64,000 nucleotides of DNA from assembly GCF_038811545.1 (NCBI RefSeq), contig NZ_CP133319.1, positions 1,488,001-1,552,000 of the forward strand, given 5' to 3'. Origin of the DNA: Rhodoligotrophos sp. CJ14 (GTDB taxonomy: Bacteria > Pseudomonadota > Alphaproteobacteria > Rhizobiales > Im1). Of this stretch, positions 27,912 to 36,440 are shown piece by piece (the first letter of the stretch is position 1; every line of letters begins with the position of its first letter). The notes beneath the pieces were generated by a model, which saw only the letters and a program-made list of their open reading frames with translations, was not told the origin of the DNA and made no database searches. The position numbers were made by a program, and so were the translations under genes.

Positions 27912-29438
27912 ATGCCGTCCGAGCCCTCCTCCGTAACGGCGCCCCGCGCCATCGTTCGGACACCTATCGCGGTCCGGCGTATCAACACGCTTGACCCCCG
28001 GCGTATCATCCTGGTGGTTGGCGTGATGCTGATGGGCCTTGCGCTGTTCATGCTGCCGCCCATGATTACCGATCTGGCGGCCGGCCATGACGACTGGCAG
28101 ATCTTTGCGATCTCCGCCCTCATCACCGGCTTCTTCGGCACCATGCTCGCCCTGGTGAGTGATTGGCAGGGCACCGAAAGCATCTCGCGCCGCGACGGCT
28201 TCGTCATCACCGCGGCGACCTGGTTGGCGGTATCGATTTCCGGTGCGGTCCCCTTCGTGCTGCTGGACCGCGACATCTCGATCATCGATGGCTGGTTTGA
28301 GAGCGTCTCCGGCCTCACCACGACCGGCGCCACCGTCCTGGTGGGGCTCGACCGCATGCCACCGGGCGTTCTCCTTTGGCGGTCCATTCTAAACTGGCTC
28401 GGCGGCATCGGTATTGTCGTCATGGCGATCATTATGCTGCCGTTCCTGCGCATTGGAGGCATGCAGCTCTTTCACACCGAGAGCTCCGACCGCTCGGACA
28501 AGATCGTGCCGCGCGCCGGCCAGCTCGTCCGCTATATCGCCCTGTCCTATGGCATCCTGACCCTGGCCTGCCTGATCGGCTTCGTCATGACGGGTATGAC
28601 ATTGTTCGACGCGGTCAATCATGCCATGTCGACAGTGGCGACCGGCGGCTACTCGACCCATGACGCCTCCTTCGCCTATTTCCAGAACCGGTCGACCGTG
28701 TGGGTCGGTACCATCTTCATGTTCCTGGCGAGCCTGCCCGTGGTGCTCTATATTCGCATGCTCCGCGGCGGCAGCTGGGCCATTTGGGACGACGTTCAGG
28801 TGCGCGCCTTCGCCCTCATCGTCGGCGGCTTCATTGTAGGCCTGACCCTCTGGCGCTATTTGAAGACCGGGAACGAGTTCTTCGGCGTCCTCACGGAAGT
28901 CGCGTTCAACGTGGTCTCCATCATCTCGACCACCGGCTTTGCCTATGGCGATTACACCACCTGGGGAGCGCCGGCGTTAGGCGCCTTCTTCATTCTCACA
29001 TTCCTCGGGGGCTGCACGGGCTCCACCAGCGGCGGCATCAAGATATTCCGTATCCAGATCATGTGGCTGACGGTGCGCAGCTATCTCATCGGTCTGATCA
29101 GCCCGCACCGCGTCCACAAAACCCTCTATGACGGGCGCGCCATCGGCGATGACGTACCGGTTGCCGTGCTCGCCTTCGTTTCGGTTCTGTTTGCCTCTTT
29201 CATGCTGTTCTCCCTGGCCCTGATGGCACTGGGTATCGATTTCCAGACCAGCGTCACGGGTGCCGCCACCGCCCTCACCAATGTTGGCCCCGGCCTCGGC
29301 CCGGTGATCGGGCCGGCCGGCAATTTTTCGAGCCTGCCGGATACGGCGAAGGCGCTCTTGGCCTTTGCCATGCTGCTCGGCCGCCTCGAGTTCTTCACCC
29401 TTCTGGTGCTGCTCGATCCGAGCCTTTGGCGGAGATAG
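27912..29438 (+). CDS. trkH: Potassium uptake protein TrkH
   Basis: The protein has 508 residues. This K+-translocating membrane subunit has four pore-loop repeats visible as GLTTTGATV, STVATGGYST, ISTTGFAYGD and TNVGPGLGP, and the intramembrane loop GGCTGSTSGGIKIFR. Trk systems need a cytoplasmic NAD-binding regulator TrkA, which is not in this window. It lies 94 bp after the ABC ATPase gene and may have its own promoter. Confidence 0.95.
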   Translation: MPSEPSSVTAPRAIVRTPIAVRRINTLDPRRIILVVGVMLMGLALFMLPPMITDLAAGHDDWQIFAISALITGFFGTMLALVSDWQGTESISRRDGFVITAATWLAVSISGAVPFVLLDRDISIIDGWFESVSGLTTTGATVLVGLDRMPPGVLLWRSILNWLGGIGIVVMAIIMLPFLRIGGMQLFHTESSDRSDKIVPRAGQLVRYIALSYGILTLACLIGFVMTGMTLFDAVNHAMSTVATGGYSTHDASFAYFQNRSTVWVGTIFMFLASLPVVLYIRMLRGGSWAIWDDVQVRAFALIVGGFIVGLTLWRYLKTGNEFFGVLTEVAFNVVSIISTTGFAYGDYTTWGAPALGAFFILTFLGGCTGSTSGGIKIFRIQIMWLTVRSYLIGLISPHRVHKTLYDGRAIGDDVPVAVLAFVSVLFASFMLFSLALMALGIDFQTSVTGAATALTNVGPGLGPVIGPAGNFSSLPDTAKALLAFAMLLGRLEFFTLLVLLDPSLWRR

Positions 29439-29617
29439 CATCTGCCCTAATGCAGCTCGGTTGCCGTTCCGACCCTGTCTCAATTTTTCCAGAGCCCCGA
29501 CCAGCATTTTTGAAACCAGCATCGGCTCATCCTGTTAACGACCTATCGAGGAGCAGCAGAACCGGTCTGCTGCAAGAAACGGGGTGTGGCGATAGAGAGT
29601 ACGGACGGGGACTATTC

Positions 29618-29872
29618 ATGAATACTGCGTTCCAGATCGGAGAAATCGTTAAACTTGCGCCGACGCGCAAAGTGTACTTTCGCCCAGTCACCGACACCTT
29701 CGAGGTGGTCGCCATCTTGCCGTTTCCGGATGTGCGGTCCGGCTACCGCTACCAAATCAGAAGCTTGAGCAATGGCCATCTTCGCATCCTCCGGGAGGAA
29801 GAGCTCGAAGCCGCCAATGCCGCGGGCCGAGAGAGGCAGGACCCCTCACGCGGTGAAAGTCCGACGGCTTAG
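29618..29872 (+). CDS. Small protein of unknown function
   Basis: The protein has 84 residues. It starts MNTAFQIGEIVKLAPTRKVY and has a compact beta-rich look (FEVVAILPFPDVRSGYRYQI RSLSNGHLRILREEEL, broken here), ending in a charged tail. The layout suggests a small SH3-like fold, but I do not recognise the family. The ATG is preceded by a weak GACGGGG. The longer upstream frame from 29426 overlaps the end of trkH and is not supported. Confidence 0.55.
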   Translation: MNTAFQIGEIVKLAPTRKVYFRPVTDTFEVVAILPFPDVRSGYRYQIRSLSNGHLRILREEELEAANAAGRERQDPSRGESPTA

Positions 29873-29922
29873 ACCCCTGCCCGTGGAGCGCGACGAGCGC
29901 ATCCACGAGCAAGGGCTCCCGT

Positions 29923-30891
29923 TTAGAGCGAGGCGATTACCCTGCAGACAGCAACCTGTTCAGTGCTGTGGCGAGCTGGAGCAGCAAGAATGCTCGGGCA
30001 TGTGCGCCGCAATTGCTCCCGTTCGCGATCCGAGAGGTTGGCGACGGCGCTGCTCACCGCACCTGGGCTCATGCCAGAACCAGGCTGATCAGTATTGCCG
30101 CGATTGCCGCCATCATCTCCGCGACCTCCGCTCGCGCCCGCACCCCCATTGCCGACGCCTGCGCTACCTGTGCCCGTACCGCCACCGCCGGCGCCATTGG
30201 AGCCACCGCCACCGATCGAAACCCCACCACCCGCATTAACACCGCCCGGGCCGCCCACCGAAGCTCCAGCGCCCGCGCCGATACCGTCCGATCCGCCGAT
30301 CGATGCGCCCAAGCCGGCGCTCACACCGCGCGATCCGCCAATGCTTGCGCCTGCGCCCGCGCGAACACCGCTTGTGCCACCCACCCTGGCCCCGGCACCA
30401 GCGTGGATCCCCTTTCTTCCGCCGATACGGGCTGCCGCGCCGACGCCGGTCCCGCGCGGACCGCCGATCGAGGCGCCCACACCCGCCCCAATGCCGCGCG
30501 TGCCGCCAACCGATGCCCCAGCACCAGCGCCAATGCCCCTTGATCCGCCGACGGAAGCACCCGCCCCGGCTCCAACGCCGCGGCTGCCGCCGACCGAGGC
30601 TCCCAAGCCGGCTCCGGTTCCTCGCGATCCTCCAACCGAGGCACCAGCCCCGACGCCGATCCCATCCGAACCACCGACCGAGGCGCCGAGACCGACGCCA
30701 ATCCCGTCCGAGCCGCCAACCGATGCGCCAACGCCGACCCCTATTCCATCAGCCCCACCAACCGAAGCGCCGACGCCCACGCCAATACCGTCCCCAGCAA
30801 AGGACGGAGGCGCCACCGCGAAAGTCAGCGCAGCGATGCAGACGATGCCGCCAAGGAACGGCGAATACTTTTGATTGATTGTTGATTTCAT
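29923..30891 (-). CDS. Secreted glycine-rich protein with about 14 tandem 14-residue repeats
   Basis: The protein has 322 residues. A signal peptide (GGIVCIAALTFAVAPPSFA) is followed by about 14 units of the form DGIGVGVGASVGGS, with Ser/Thr/Pro at the last position and Asp/Arg at the first. A Gly/Asn-rich spacer and a short non-repetitive C-terminus with two Cys (LSDREREQLRRTCPSIL; EQVAVCRVIASL) follow. GGAGAG precedes the ATG. The 14-residue period and small-residue pattern recall beta-roll or solenoid proteins such as YadA-type heads, but there is no stalk or membrane anchor. Function is unknown; a surface, matrix or structural role is a guess. Confidence 0.75.
   Translation of the reverse strand: MKSTINQKYSPFLGGIVCIAALTFAVAPPSFAGDGIGVGVGASVGGADGIGVGVGASVGGSDGIGVGLGASVGGSDGIGVGAGASVGGSRGTGAGLGASVGGSRGVGAGAGASVGGSRGIGAGAGASVGGTRGIGAGVGASIGGPRGTGVGAAARIGGRKGIHAGAGARVGGTSGVRAGAGASIGGSRGVSAGLGASIGGSDGIGAGAGASVGGPGGVNAGGGVSIGGGGSNGAGGGGTGTGSAGVGNGGAGASGGRGDDGGNRGNTDQPGSGMSPGAVSSAVANLSDREREQLRRTCPSILAAPARHSTEQVAVCRVIASL
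30210..30820 (-). repeat. Tandem 42-bp coding repeats
   Basis: Roughly 14 imperfect 42-bp units encode the 14-residue glycine-rich repeats. Units nearest the N-terminus (right end, minus strand) are most alike, while those towards the C-terminus diverge (for example GTGVGAAARIGG, GIHAGAGARVGG), consistent with expansion by slippage or unequal crossing over. The reverse strand is also open here only because the repeat lacks stops. Confidence 0.75.
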
Positions 30892-31218
30892 GTAGTTTCT
30901 CTCCGTCTTCTTTATGGAAGTCCACCCTCGAACGCCTCCTCGATGCAATCCAAAAGAATACGGATACAAATAGGTTCCTGGTTCGGTCAGATATTCATGC
31001 GACTTCGCACCTTGGAAGGTGATTTTGATCCCGCTTTCCGCTGGATTATTGTTTCTCTTAATACATAGTTAAATTCACACCAACAAATCAATCAATCTGA
31101 ACGCAATCTCCGCATCAGAGCCCTGGCCACCCTGACCTACATGCCAAGCCGCGTGCGTGAACCAAAGAGGGCCATCGCGGTTATCTCAGCATTAACATTA
31201 GCAATGCGAGGAAGGCTC
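30892..31218. other. 327-bp intergenic region, AT-richer than surroundings
   Basis: It separates two divergent small secreted-protein genes. It has the lowest GC of the neighbourhood (runs such as TTCTCTTAATACATAG around 31055). It probably carries both promoters, but I cannot assign hexamers confidently. No ORF with a ribosome site is seen. Confidence 0.5.
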
Positions 31219-31560
31219 ATGATGAAACCTGTCCTACTAGCTTTGGTCATCGGTGGATCGCTAATGGCGCTGAATGGCGGCGCATCTGCGGCCGCCATCA
31301 CGCCGGGAATTGCATCCGTTCCGGCAGCACCGGCCATTGTACAGCCAGTCGCCCAGAAGAAAGTGGTGGTGAAGAAGCGCTACCGGAACGGCAGGGTCGT
31401 AACAAAGCGGAAGGTTGTGTATAGCCGCGAGCGCTTCGGTCCTCGTTTCCGACACAAGCGCCCGGGCTATGGCCACTATTACGGCGGTTACTGGTACCGG
31501 ACTCCCTGGTGGACCGTTGGTATTCCTGGCGGCCCGGCCATTGCTGTCCGGCCTTACTGA
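31219..31560 (+). CDS. Small secreted basic protein, unknown function
   Basis: The protein has 113 residues. Signal peptide MMKPVLLALVIGGSLMALNG (cleavage likely after GGASA) is followed by a Lys/Arg/Val-rich stretch (QKKVVVKKRYRNGRVVTKRK) and a Tyr/Gly/Trp-rich tail (GYGHYYGGYWYRTPWW). GAGG lies upstream of the tandem ATGATG. The basic KKVVVKK core resembles that of the RcnB-like protein at 6073-6423, although the C-terminal module differs. A hairpin follows the stop. Confidence 0.65.
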   Translation: MMKPVLLALVIGGSLMALNGGASAAAITPGIASVPAAPAIVQPVAQKKVVVKKRYRNGRVVTKRKVVYSRERFGPRFRHKRPGYGHYYGGYWYRTPWWTVGIPGGPAIAVRPY

Positions 31561-31569
31561 CGCAGCAAG

Positions 31570-31595
31570 TGGAAGGGGGACCCACACCCCTTCCA
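31570..31595 (+). terminator. Hairpin after the small secreted-protein gene
   Basis: TGGAAGGGG (31570-31578) and CCCCTTCCA (31587-31595) form a perfect 9-bp stem with an 8-base loop, 9 bases after the stop codon. There is no T-run, so intrinsic termination is uncertain. Confidence 0.45.
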
Positions 31596-31810
31596 GTATT
31601 GCCAGCTCGGCAAATCCCGCCTCTCCCCGTCCGATTAGCGATCTCTCGCTTTCGCCATCGCCCGCCAAGACGAACGTTCCAACGATTTCTACAATTTGAA
31701 GTGTTAACGACAATCTCAATAACAATACTCACCAGATGGAACTAAGTTATACTGCGACAAATTGCGTATTTGCTCGAATTCACCAGGAATTCATTCGACG
31801 GACGTTAACC

Positions 31811-32053
31811 ATGCTCTATGGCGTCAAGATCACCAACACGGGCGTCAGGACTTTCGCCGATAGCATTCGGTCCGGTCGCATGACGCTTCATGACGTTCAC
31901 GAGATCATCGAACACAGTCCTCGTCTGGCTCAGGCGATCTGCGACGGGCTGACCGCTTCGGGATATGGCAAGGTGGGGTATGAAGAGCTTCTCCGGCTTG
32001 CGGAGCGAGGGCATCTGAACGCAGGTGCGATCTCCCGCGCCTTGGCGCTTTAA
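31811..32053 (+). CDS. Small helical protein, unknown function
   Basis: This 80-residue protein starts MLYGVKITNTGVRTFADSIR and is predicted almost wholly helical, with DVHEIIEHSPRLAQAICDGL and YEELLRLAERGHLNAGAISR. There is no signal peptide, membrane segment or recognised motif. The preceding bases lack a clear Shine-Dalgarno, and an extended frame from 31736 is less plausible. Confidence 0.45.
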   Translation: MLYGVKITNTGVRTFADSIRSGRMTLHDVHEIIEHSPRLAQAICDGLTASGYGKVGYEELLRLAERGHLNAGAISRALAL

Positions 32054-32259
32054 TAGGACCCTGGCGCACAAAGCGCCGCCGGCATCAAGAGGCCGGGCGG
32101 CGGGCTGGACGAGTCCTCAATCCAGTAAAATCCGATCTATTAGTGTTTACGGACGATAGCCGCCCCAGAACTTGAACCGGCACGCCCATCCCCCGTTGTA
32201 GCCAGCGCCCATTGGAGGTTTATGTCGCGGGCGCTTGAACATAACTGGGGAGAGGTCTC

Positions 32260-32550
32260 ATGCGTGAATACGATGATCTGGAGTTTGCCGTCCGGGACTT
32301 GTTGGTCCTCGCTGGCGCCATTCGCTCCTGTACCGTCCATCCCGAAACATCAATAAGAATAGGCGATGGCGAGGCGGAGGAGCGCGCATATCAATATGTC
32401 AGCGCGGCCCTGAAGAGCGATGGCACGCCTTGGATGCCGAACGAAATAAAGGCTGCAATTCACAATGAGTTGGCTCTGGCCGCGGATCGAGACTGCCCCG
32501 CATGCCGCGGCAGATCCGAGCGCAGCCATTGCGAGCGCAAGGCGGCCTGA
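32260..32550 (+). CDS. Small protein with C-terminal cysteines, unknown function
   Basis: The protein has 96 residues with GGAGAGG a few bases before the ATG. It is helical (MREYDDLEFAVRDLLVLAGA, NEIKAAIHNELALAADRD) and ends CPACRGRSERSHC, a possible metal-binding or redox cluster. I recognise no family. It stands alone between two non-coding gaps and converges on the SDR gene. Confidence 0.5.
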   Translation: MREYDDLEFAVRDLLVLAGAIRSCTVHPETSIRIGDGEAEERAYQYVSAALKSDGTPWMPNEIKAAIHNELALAADRDCPACRGRSERSHCERKAA

Positions 32551-32570
32551 CAGGTTATCCGCATGGAACC

Positions 32571-33344
32571 TCACAACCCGGCGGCGCAATAGCCGCCATC
32601 GACCCGGATCGTTTCGCCGGTGACATAGCTGCTGCCGTCGGACGCCAGGAAAATGGCGGCGCTCACCAGCTCCTCGATGGATCCGAAACGGCCCATCGGC
32701 GTTCGGCGCAACGCGTTCTCCTTCCGCTCCGCGCTCATCTTGTCCTTGTTCAGAACTGTCATGAAGAAGCCGGGAGCGATCGCATTGACCCGTACACCGC
32801 GACCGGCCCATTCCGCAGCCAGCGCCTGTGTCATTCCGACGACCCCCCACTTGCTCATTGTATAGAGCGCCGTCTTCTGGAATCCCATGAACGATGCGAT
32901 GGAAGCAATGGTGATGATCGAGCCTCGGCTCCGCGACAGCATGTGCCGCCCGACTTCAGTGCTTGCAAAGAACACGCTTCGCAGATTGACGTCCATGATC
33001 CGCGCATAATCCTCGGGATCGAAATCTTCGGCGGGCTTCAGGATCGTCGTCCCCTGTGAATTGACGAGGATGTCGATGGCGCCCCGCTCCCTGATCACCC
33101 CATCCACCAGGCGCCGGAGCTCTGCAAAATCGGTGATGTCGGCGGCATGGCCCACCGTGCCTGCATCTGTGGTCCTGAGCGCGGCGACGACGTCGTCCAC
33201 CTTCGCCTGCGTCTTGCCGACAGGGATGACGCGAGCCCCGCTCTCACGGAAGCCAAGGGCGATTTCGCGGCCGATCCCGCTCGATCCGCCGATCACCAGG
33301 GCAACCTTGCCGGCCAGAGAAAACCGTTCAGCGGGTTTGGTCAT
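32571..33344 (-). CDS. Short-chain dehydrogenase/reductase
   Basis: This 257-residue classical SDR has cofactor motif GGSSGIG, DILVNSQG, a catalytic Ser region (TIASIASFMG), YTMSK with Tyr and Lys, and NAIAPGFF. It is similar to gluconate 5-dehydrogenase-type oxidoreductases; NAD(P) preference and substrate are not assigned. The ATG lies one base after the stop of the GntR regulator gene, so the two are co-transcribed. Confidence 0.88.
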   Translation of the reverse strand: MTKPAERFSLAGKVALVIGGSSGIGREIALGFRESGARVIPVGKTQAKVDDVVAALRTTDAGTVGHAADITDFAELRRLVDGVIRERGAIDILVNSQGTTILKPAEDFDPEDYARIMDVNLRSVFFASTEVGRHMLSRSRGSIITIASIASFMGFQKTALYTMSKWGVVGMTQALAAEWAGRGVRVNAIAPGFFMTVLNKDKMSAERKENALRRTPMGRFGSIEELVSAAIFLASDGSSYVTGETIRVDGGYCAAGL

Positions 33345-33345
33345 C

Positions 33346-34083
33346 TCACACCCCCTTGCTTGCGAGCTGCGCCGATGAAACCTTGCGCAGCCGCATGATG
33401 TGCTTTTCGATTTCGGTCTCAATCGCCTCGTCATCACCATCAGCGAGGATGTCCCGCAGCGCCCGATGCTGCCTTGCGAGATTGATCCCGTCGCGTTCGT
33501 GCAGAACCTCGCGACCGAAGATGATCAGCACGTGACGCGCGATGGTCTCCCAGAGCTTGGCGACAATGTCGTTCCCTGATGCCGCGCAGATCTCCCGATG
33601 AAACTCGAGGTCAGCCCGGCTCGCCGCGATCCAATCGCCGGCCGCTGCCGCCCGGGACAGATCCTCGATGATCGCATCGAGCCGCACCAGCCGCTGAGGC
33701 TCCGCCGCATAGGTCTGTGCGGCGTCCTTTCCGGCGAGCTGCTCCAGCGCGACCCGGACCGCGCAAATCCTGTCGATCCGCGCCTCATCGAACTCGACCA
33801 CGAACGTGCCGCGATGAGGGGAGCTATCCACGATTCCCTGAGCGGCAAGCATCTTCACCGCTTCCCGTATCGGTATGCGGCTCACGCCAAGACTTTTGGC
33901 GAGCTCAGTTTCGACGAGCCGCTGTCCGGGCTGGATATGCCCTTGCGCGATCGCATGGGTGATCGCGTCCGCCACCTGATCCGCGAGGCTGCGCGCCCGC
34001 AAGAAGGGCACAGTGAGATCCCCTTGCGATGGTCTTTTTGGCGGAAGCTTCGCCAGATCGATGGGTGCCAGGTCCCGTGCCAT
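33346..34083 (-). CDS. GntR-family regulator (FCD subfamily)
   Basis: The protein has 245 residues. An N-terminal winged helix (LADQVADAITHAIAQGHIQP, SLGVSRIPIREAVKMLAAQGIV) is joined to an FCD ligand-binding domain with the metal-binding pattern (DLEFHREICAASGN and later His residues). GGAGA precedes the ATG. It is divergent from the ABC importer operon and probably controls it through the TGTATACA/TGTATGCA sites at 34113-34136. Known FCD regulators respond to carboxylic acids. Confidence 0.9.
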   Translation of the reverse strand: MARDLAPIDLAKLPPKRPSQGDLTVPFLRARSLADQVADAITHAIAQGHIQPGQRLVETELAKSLGVSRIPIREAVKMLAAQGIVDSSPHRGTFVVEFDEARIDRICAVRVALEQLAGKDAAQTYAAEPQRLVRLDAIIEDLSRAAAAGDWIAASRADLEFHREICAASGNDIVAKLWETIARHVLIIFGREVLHERDGINLARQHRALRDILADGDDEAIETEIEKHIMRLRKVSSAQLASKGV

Positions 34084-34112
34084 AGACTCTCCTTGATGCC
34101 TCACTGGCTTTC

Positions 34113-34136
34113 TGTATACATTTAGCCTGTATGCAC
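34113..34136. promoter_or_regulatory. Candidate GntR/FCD operator pair
   Basis: A perfect palindrome TGTATACA (34113-34120) is followed 16 bases on by TGTATGCA (34129-34136), both preceded by C. They lie in the 113-bp divergent region between the GntR gene and the ABC binding-protein gene. Short TGTATACA-like palindromes are typical of FCD regulators. Confidence 0.55.
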
Positions 34137-34196
34137 AACAAGAAGAAGCAGGTGCAACGAGGCGGCACGCCGCACGCGCGCTTGAGGGAGAGAAAA

Positions 34197-35039
34197 ATGG
34201 CTATCAAGCGGTGGATGAAGGGGTTGGGAGTATTGGCCTTGGTTGCTGGACTGGTGGGCCCCGCTTGGGCTGATCCCACCGATGTTCCCGCGGCCGGTCA
34301 AAGCAAGAAGATCGACGCGATCAAGGAGCGTGGAACCTTGCGGGTGGCCGCGATCGGCGAATTCCCGTGGCTCCCTGAAAACACCACCGGGTCCGGTGAG
34401 CAATATTCGGGGCCCGCTTGGCTTCTGGCCAAGGAATACGCCAAGCGGCTTGGTGTTGAGCTCCAGGTCGTACCCGTCAGTCACGAGACCAAGGTGCCGA
34501 TCCTCGCAACCGGCGAGGCCGATATCAGCATCGCTCCGCTGGCCGTCACCCCGGCCCGCGAGAAGGTTGTGGACTTCATCGTCTATTCGAAATCGAGCCT
34601 GTGTTTCGTTGGTCTCGCCAATAACCCGAAGATCAAGGACGCCAAGAGCGTAGATGATCTCGACAAGAAGGGCCTGATCTACGCGTATTTCACTGGAACG
34701 CCGCCCGAGACCTGGGCGCCGACCCGGTTCAAGAATGTCGAGTTCCGGGCTGTGGCAGGCTCCGGCGCGAATGCTCCCATCGAGGAGATTCTCTCCAAGC
34801 GCGCCGACTTCACTTCAGTGGATAACGTTGCCTGGCCCAAGCTGAACGCGTCGGTCAAGGGGCTCATGGTTCTGCCGCTCGGCGACGAGTGCCTGAAGAG
34901 CAACGAGATGGCCACCGCTGTGGGACTGGCGGTCGATAAGAGCGATCCCAAGTTCCGGGACTGGCTGCAGGCCGTCTATGACAGCATTAAGGACAAGGTG
35001 GAAGCCGAGGAGATCAAGCTGCTCAAGGCCAGCAGCTAA
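34197..35039 (+). CDS. Polar amino acid-type ABC binding protein
   Basis: The protein has 280 residues. A signal peptide (GLGVLALVAGLVGPAWA) is followed by the family 3 binding-protein fold: KKIDAIKERGTLRVAAIGEF, GEADISIAPLAVTPAREKVVDF, with the expected Arg in TPARE and Asp-rich C-terminal lobe. GGGAG lies ahead of the ATG. It is the first gene of an operon with two permeases, an ATPase and an enolase-superfamily enzyme. Ligands are probably amino acids or related carboxylates. Confidence 0.9.
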   Translation: MAIKRWMKGLGVLALVAGLVGPAWADPTDVPAAGQSKKIDAIKERGTLRVAAIGEFPWLPENTTGSGEQYSGPAWLLAKEYAKRLGVELQVVPVSHETKVPILATGEADISIAPLAVTPAREKVVDFIVYSKSSLCFVGLANNPKIKDAKSVDDLDKKGLIYAYFTGTPPETWAPTRFKNVEFRAVAGSGANAPIEEILSKRADFTSVDNVAWPKLNASVKGLMVLPLGDECLKSNEMATAVGLAVDKSDPKFRDWLQAVYDSIKDKVEAEEIKLLKASS

Positions 35040-35118
35040 CAAGCCACGCACCCGCTGCGGCGCAGAAGAAAAGCAAAATCACACACGCGCCGCACCCTTT
35101 TCGCGCCGGAATGAGACG

Positions 35119-35784
35119 ATGGACCTCGACTTCTCGCCGATCGCGGATAGCTGGCAATTCCTCGCGCGTGCCCTCGGCGTGACGATCCTGCTGAGCCTCT
35201 CGTCGATCCTCCTCGGTGTGGTTATCGGCTTGGTGGTCGGCGCTGCCCGCACCTATGGCGGCCGGATCGTCTCCGCCGGGCTTGGCTTCTACGTGGATTC
35301 GATGCGCGCGATACCGGTGCTGGCTGTCCTGGTCTGGACCTATTTTGCCTTTCCGCTGCTGATCGGCCATTCCCTCAACGCTCTCCTTGCCGGGGTCCTG
35401 GGGCTCGGTCTGCATCTCGGCGCCTACGTGTCCGAGGTGATCCGGGCCGGCCTCGGCTCGGTGCGTCCCGGGCAATTGCGGGCCGCCCTGGCGCTGGGGA
35501 TGTCCCCGTGGCAGGCGATACGCGTCATCATCCTGCCTCAGGCCGTCATCCGAATGCTGCCGGCCTTCGGATCGCTCTTCGTCATCGCCATCAAAGACAG
35601 CGCCATCGCCTCGGTGATCGCCGTTCCCGAACTGTTGCGGCAATCCCAGATCGTGGCGGGACAGACCTTCCGACCCATCGAGATCTACACGGGCGCCATG
35701 CTGGTCTATTTCCTGCTCTGCTATCCCGTCGCCCGCGGTGTGGATGCCATATACCGTCGGCTCGCGCCATTGGGGGCCTCATGA
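35119..35784 (+). CDS. Amino acid ABC permease 1
   Basis: This 221-residue HisM/GlnP-type permease has the coupling motif RAALALGMSPWQAIRVIILPQA. The ATG at 35119 follows GGAATGAG. Its stop overlaps the next ATG (ATGA), and together the two permeases form the heterodimeric channel. Confidence 0.92.
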   Translation: MDLDFSPIADSWQFLARALGVTILLSLSSILLGVVIGLVVGAARTYGGRIVSAGLGFYVDSMRAIPVLAVLVWTYFAFPLLIGHSLNALLAGVLGLGLHLGAYVSEVIRAGLGSVRPGQLRAALALGMSPWQAIRVIILPQAVIRMLPAFGSLFVIAIKDSAIASVIAVPELLRQSQIVAGQTFRPIEIYTGAMLVYFLLCYPVARGVDAIYRRLAPLGAS

Positions 35785-36440
35785 TCCTAGACTGGTCGGT
35801 CATCTGGGATTATCGCTGGCAGTTCCTCCACGGTGCGGGGATCACGGTGGCCTTGACCGTGCTGACGATGCTGCTCGCCATCCCCGGCGGGCTGCTGCTG
35901 GCTTTCATGCGCATGAGCCCGTACCGCCTCGTCAGCATGCCGGCCGCCGCCATCGTGGAATTCTTCCGCGCCACACCGCTGATCCTCCAGATCTACTGGA
36001 CCTTTTACGTTCTACCCGTCGCCCTCGACATCCGCATGTCGGCCTTCACCACCGCGCTGGTTGGCCTTACCCTTAACATCTCCTCATTCAATTCCGAGAC
36101 CTTCCGCGCCGGGATTCAGTCCATACGCCAGGGGCAGTGGAATGCAGCCTATGCGCTCGGCATGACCAAGGCGCAGGTCGCCCGCAAGATCATCCTGCCA
36201 CAGGCGATAATGCGGGTGCTGCCTGCGCTTGCCAGCACCTGGGTCTCGCTCTTCAAGGACACTTCCCTCGTGTCCGTCATCGCAGTGGCCGATCTGTCCT
36301 ATGTGTCGCTCCAGATCCGCGCCCAGACCTACCGGATCCTCGAGGTGCTCACCGCCATGGCGGCCCTCTACTGGCTGATGGGCTATCCCCAAGCCAAGCT
36401 TGTCGATTGGATCTACCGTCGCTTCAAGGTTCACGAATGA
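35781..36440 (+). CDS. Amino acid ABC permease 2
   Basis: This 219-residue HisM/GlnP-type permease has the motif [20 protein letters not shown] and the family segment [17 protein letters not shown] overlaps the preceding TGA. A longer frame beginning at 35508 overlaps permease 1 and is discounted. Confidence 0.92.
   Translation: MILDWSVIWDYRWQFLHGAGITVALTVLTMLLAIPGGLLLAFMRMSPYRLVSMPAAAIVEFFRATPLILQIYWTFYVLPVALDIRMSAFTTALVGLTLNISSFNSETFRAGIQSIRQGQWNAAYALGMTKAQVARKIILPQAIMRVLPALASTWVSLFKDTSLVSVIAVADLSYVSLQIRAQTYRILEVLTAMAALYWLMGYPQAKLVDWIYRRFKVHE

Noticed and set aside
29883-29906. Possible terminator hairpin between the small ORF and the glycine-repeat gene
   Set aside because: GTGGAGCGC and GCGCATCCAC pair only with a bulge and no T-run follows; too weak to list.
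30095-30874. Long Pro/Ala-rich ORF on the plus strand
   Set aside because: It is the reverse complement of the glycine-repeat gene. It is open only because the 42-bp repeat lacks stops in that frame, and it has no signal peptide or ribosome site.
32063-32077. GGCGC-ACAAA-GCGCC hairpin after the 80-residue protein gene
   Set aside because: The stem is only 5 bp and lacks a T-run; such stems arise by chance in GC-rich DNA.
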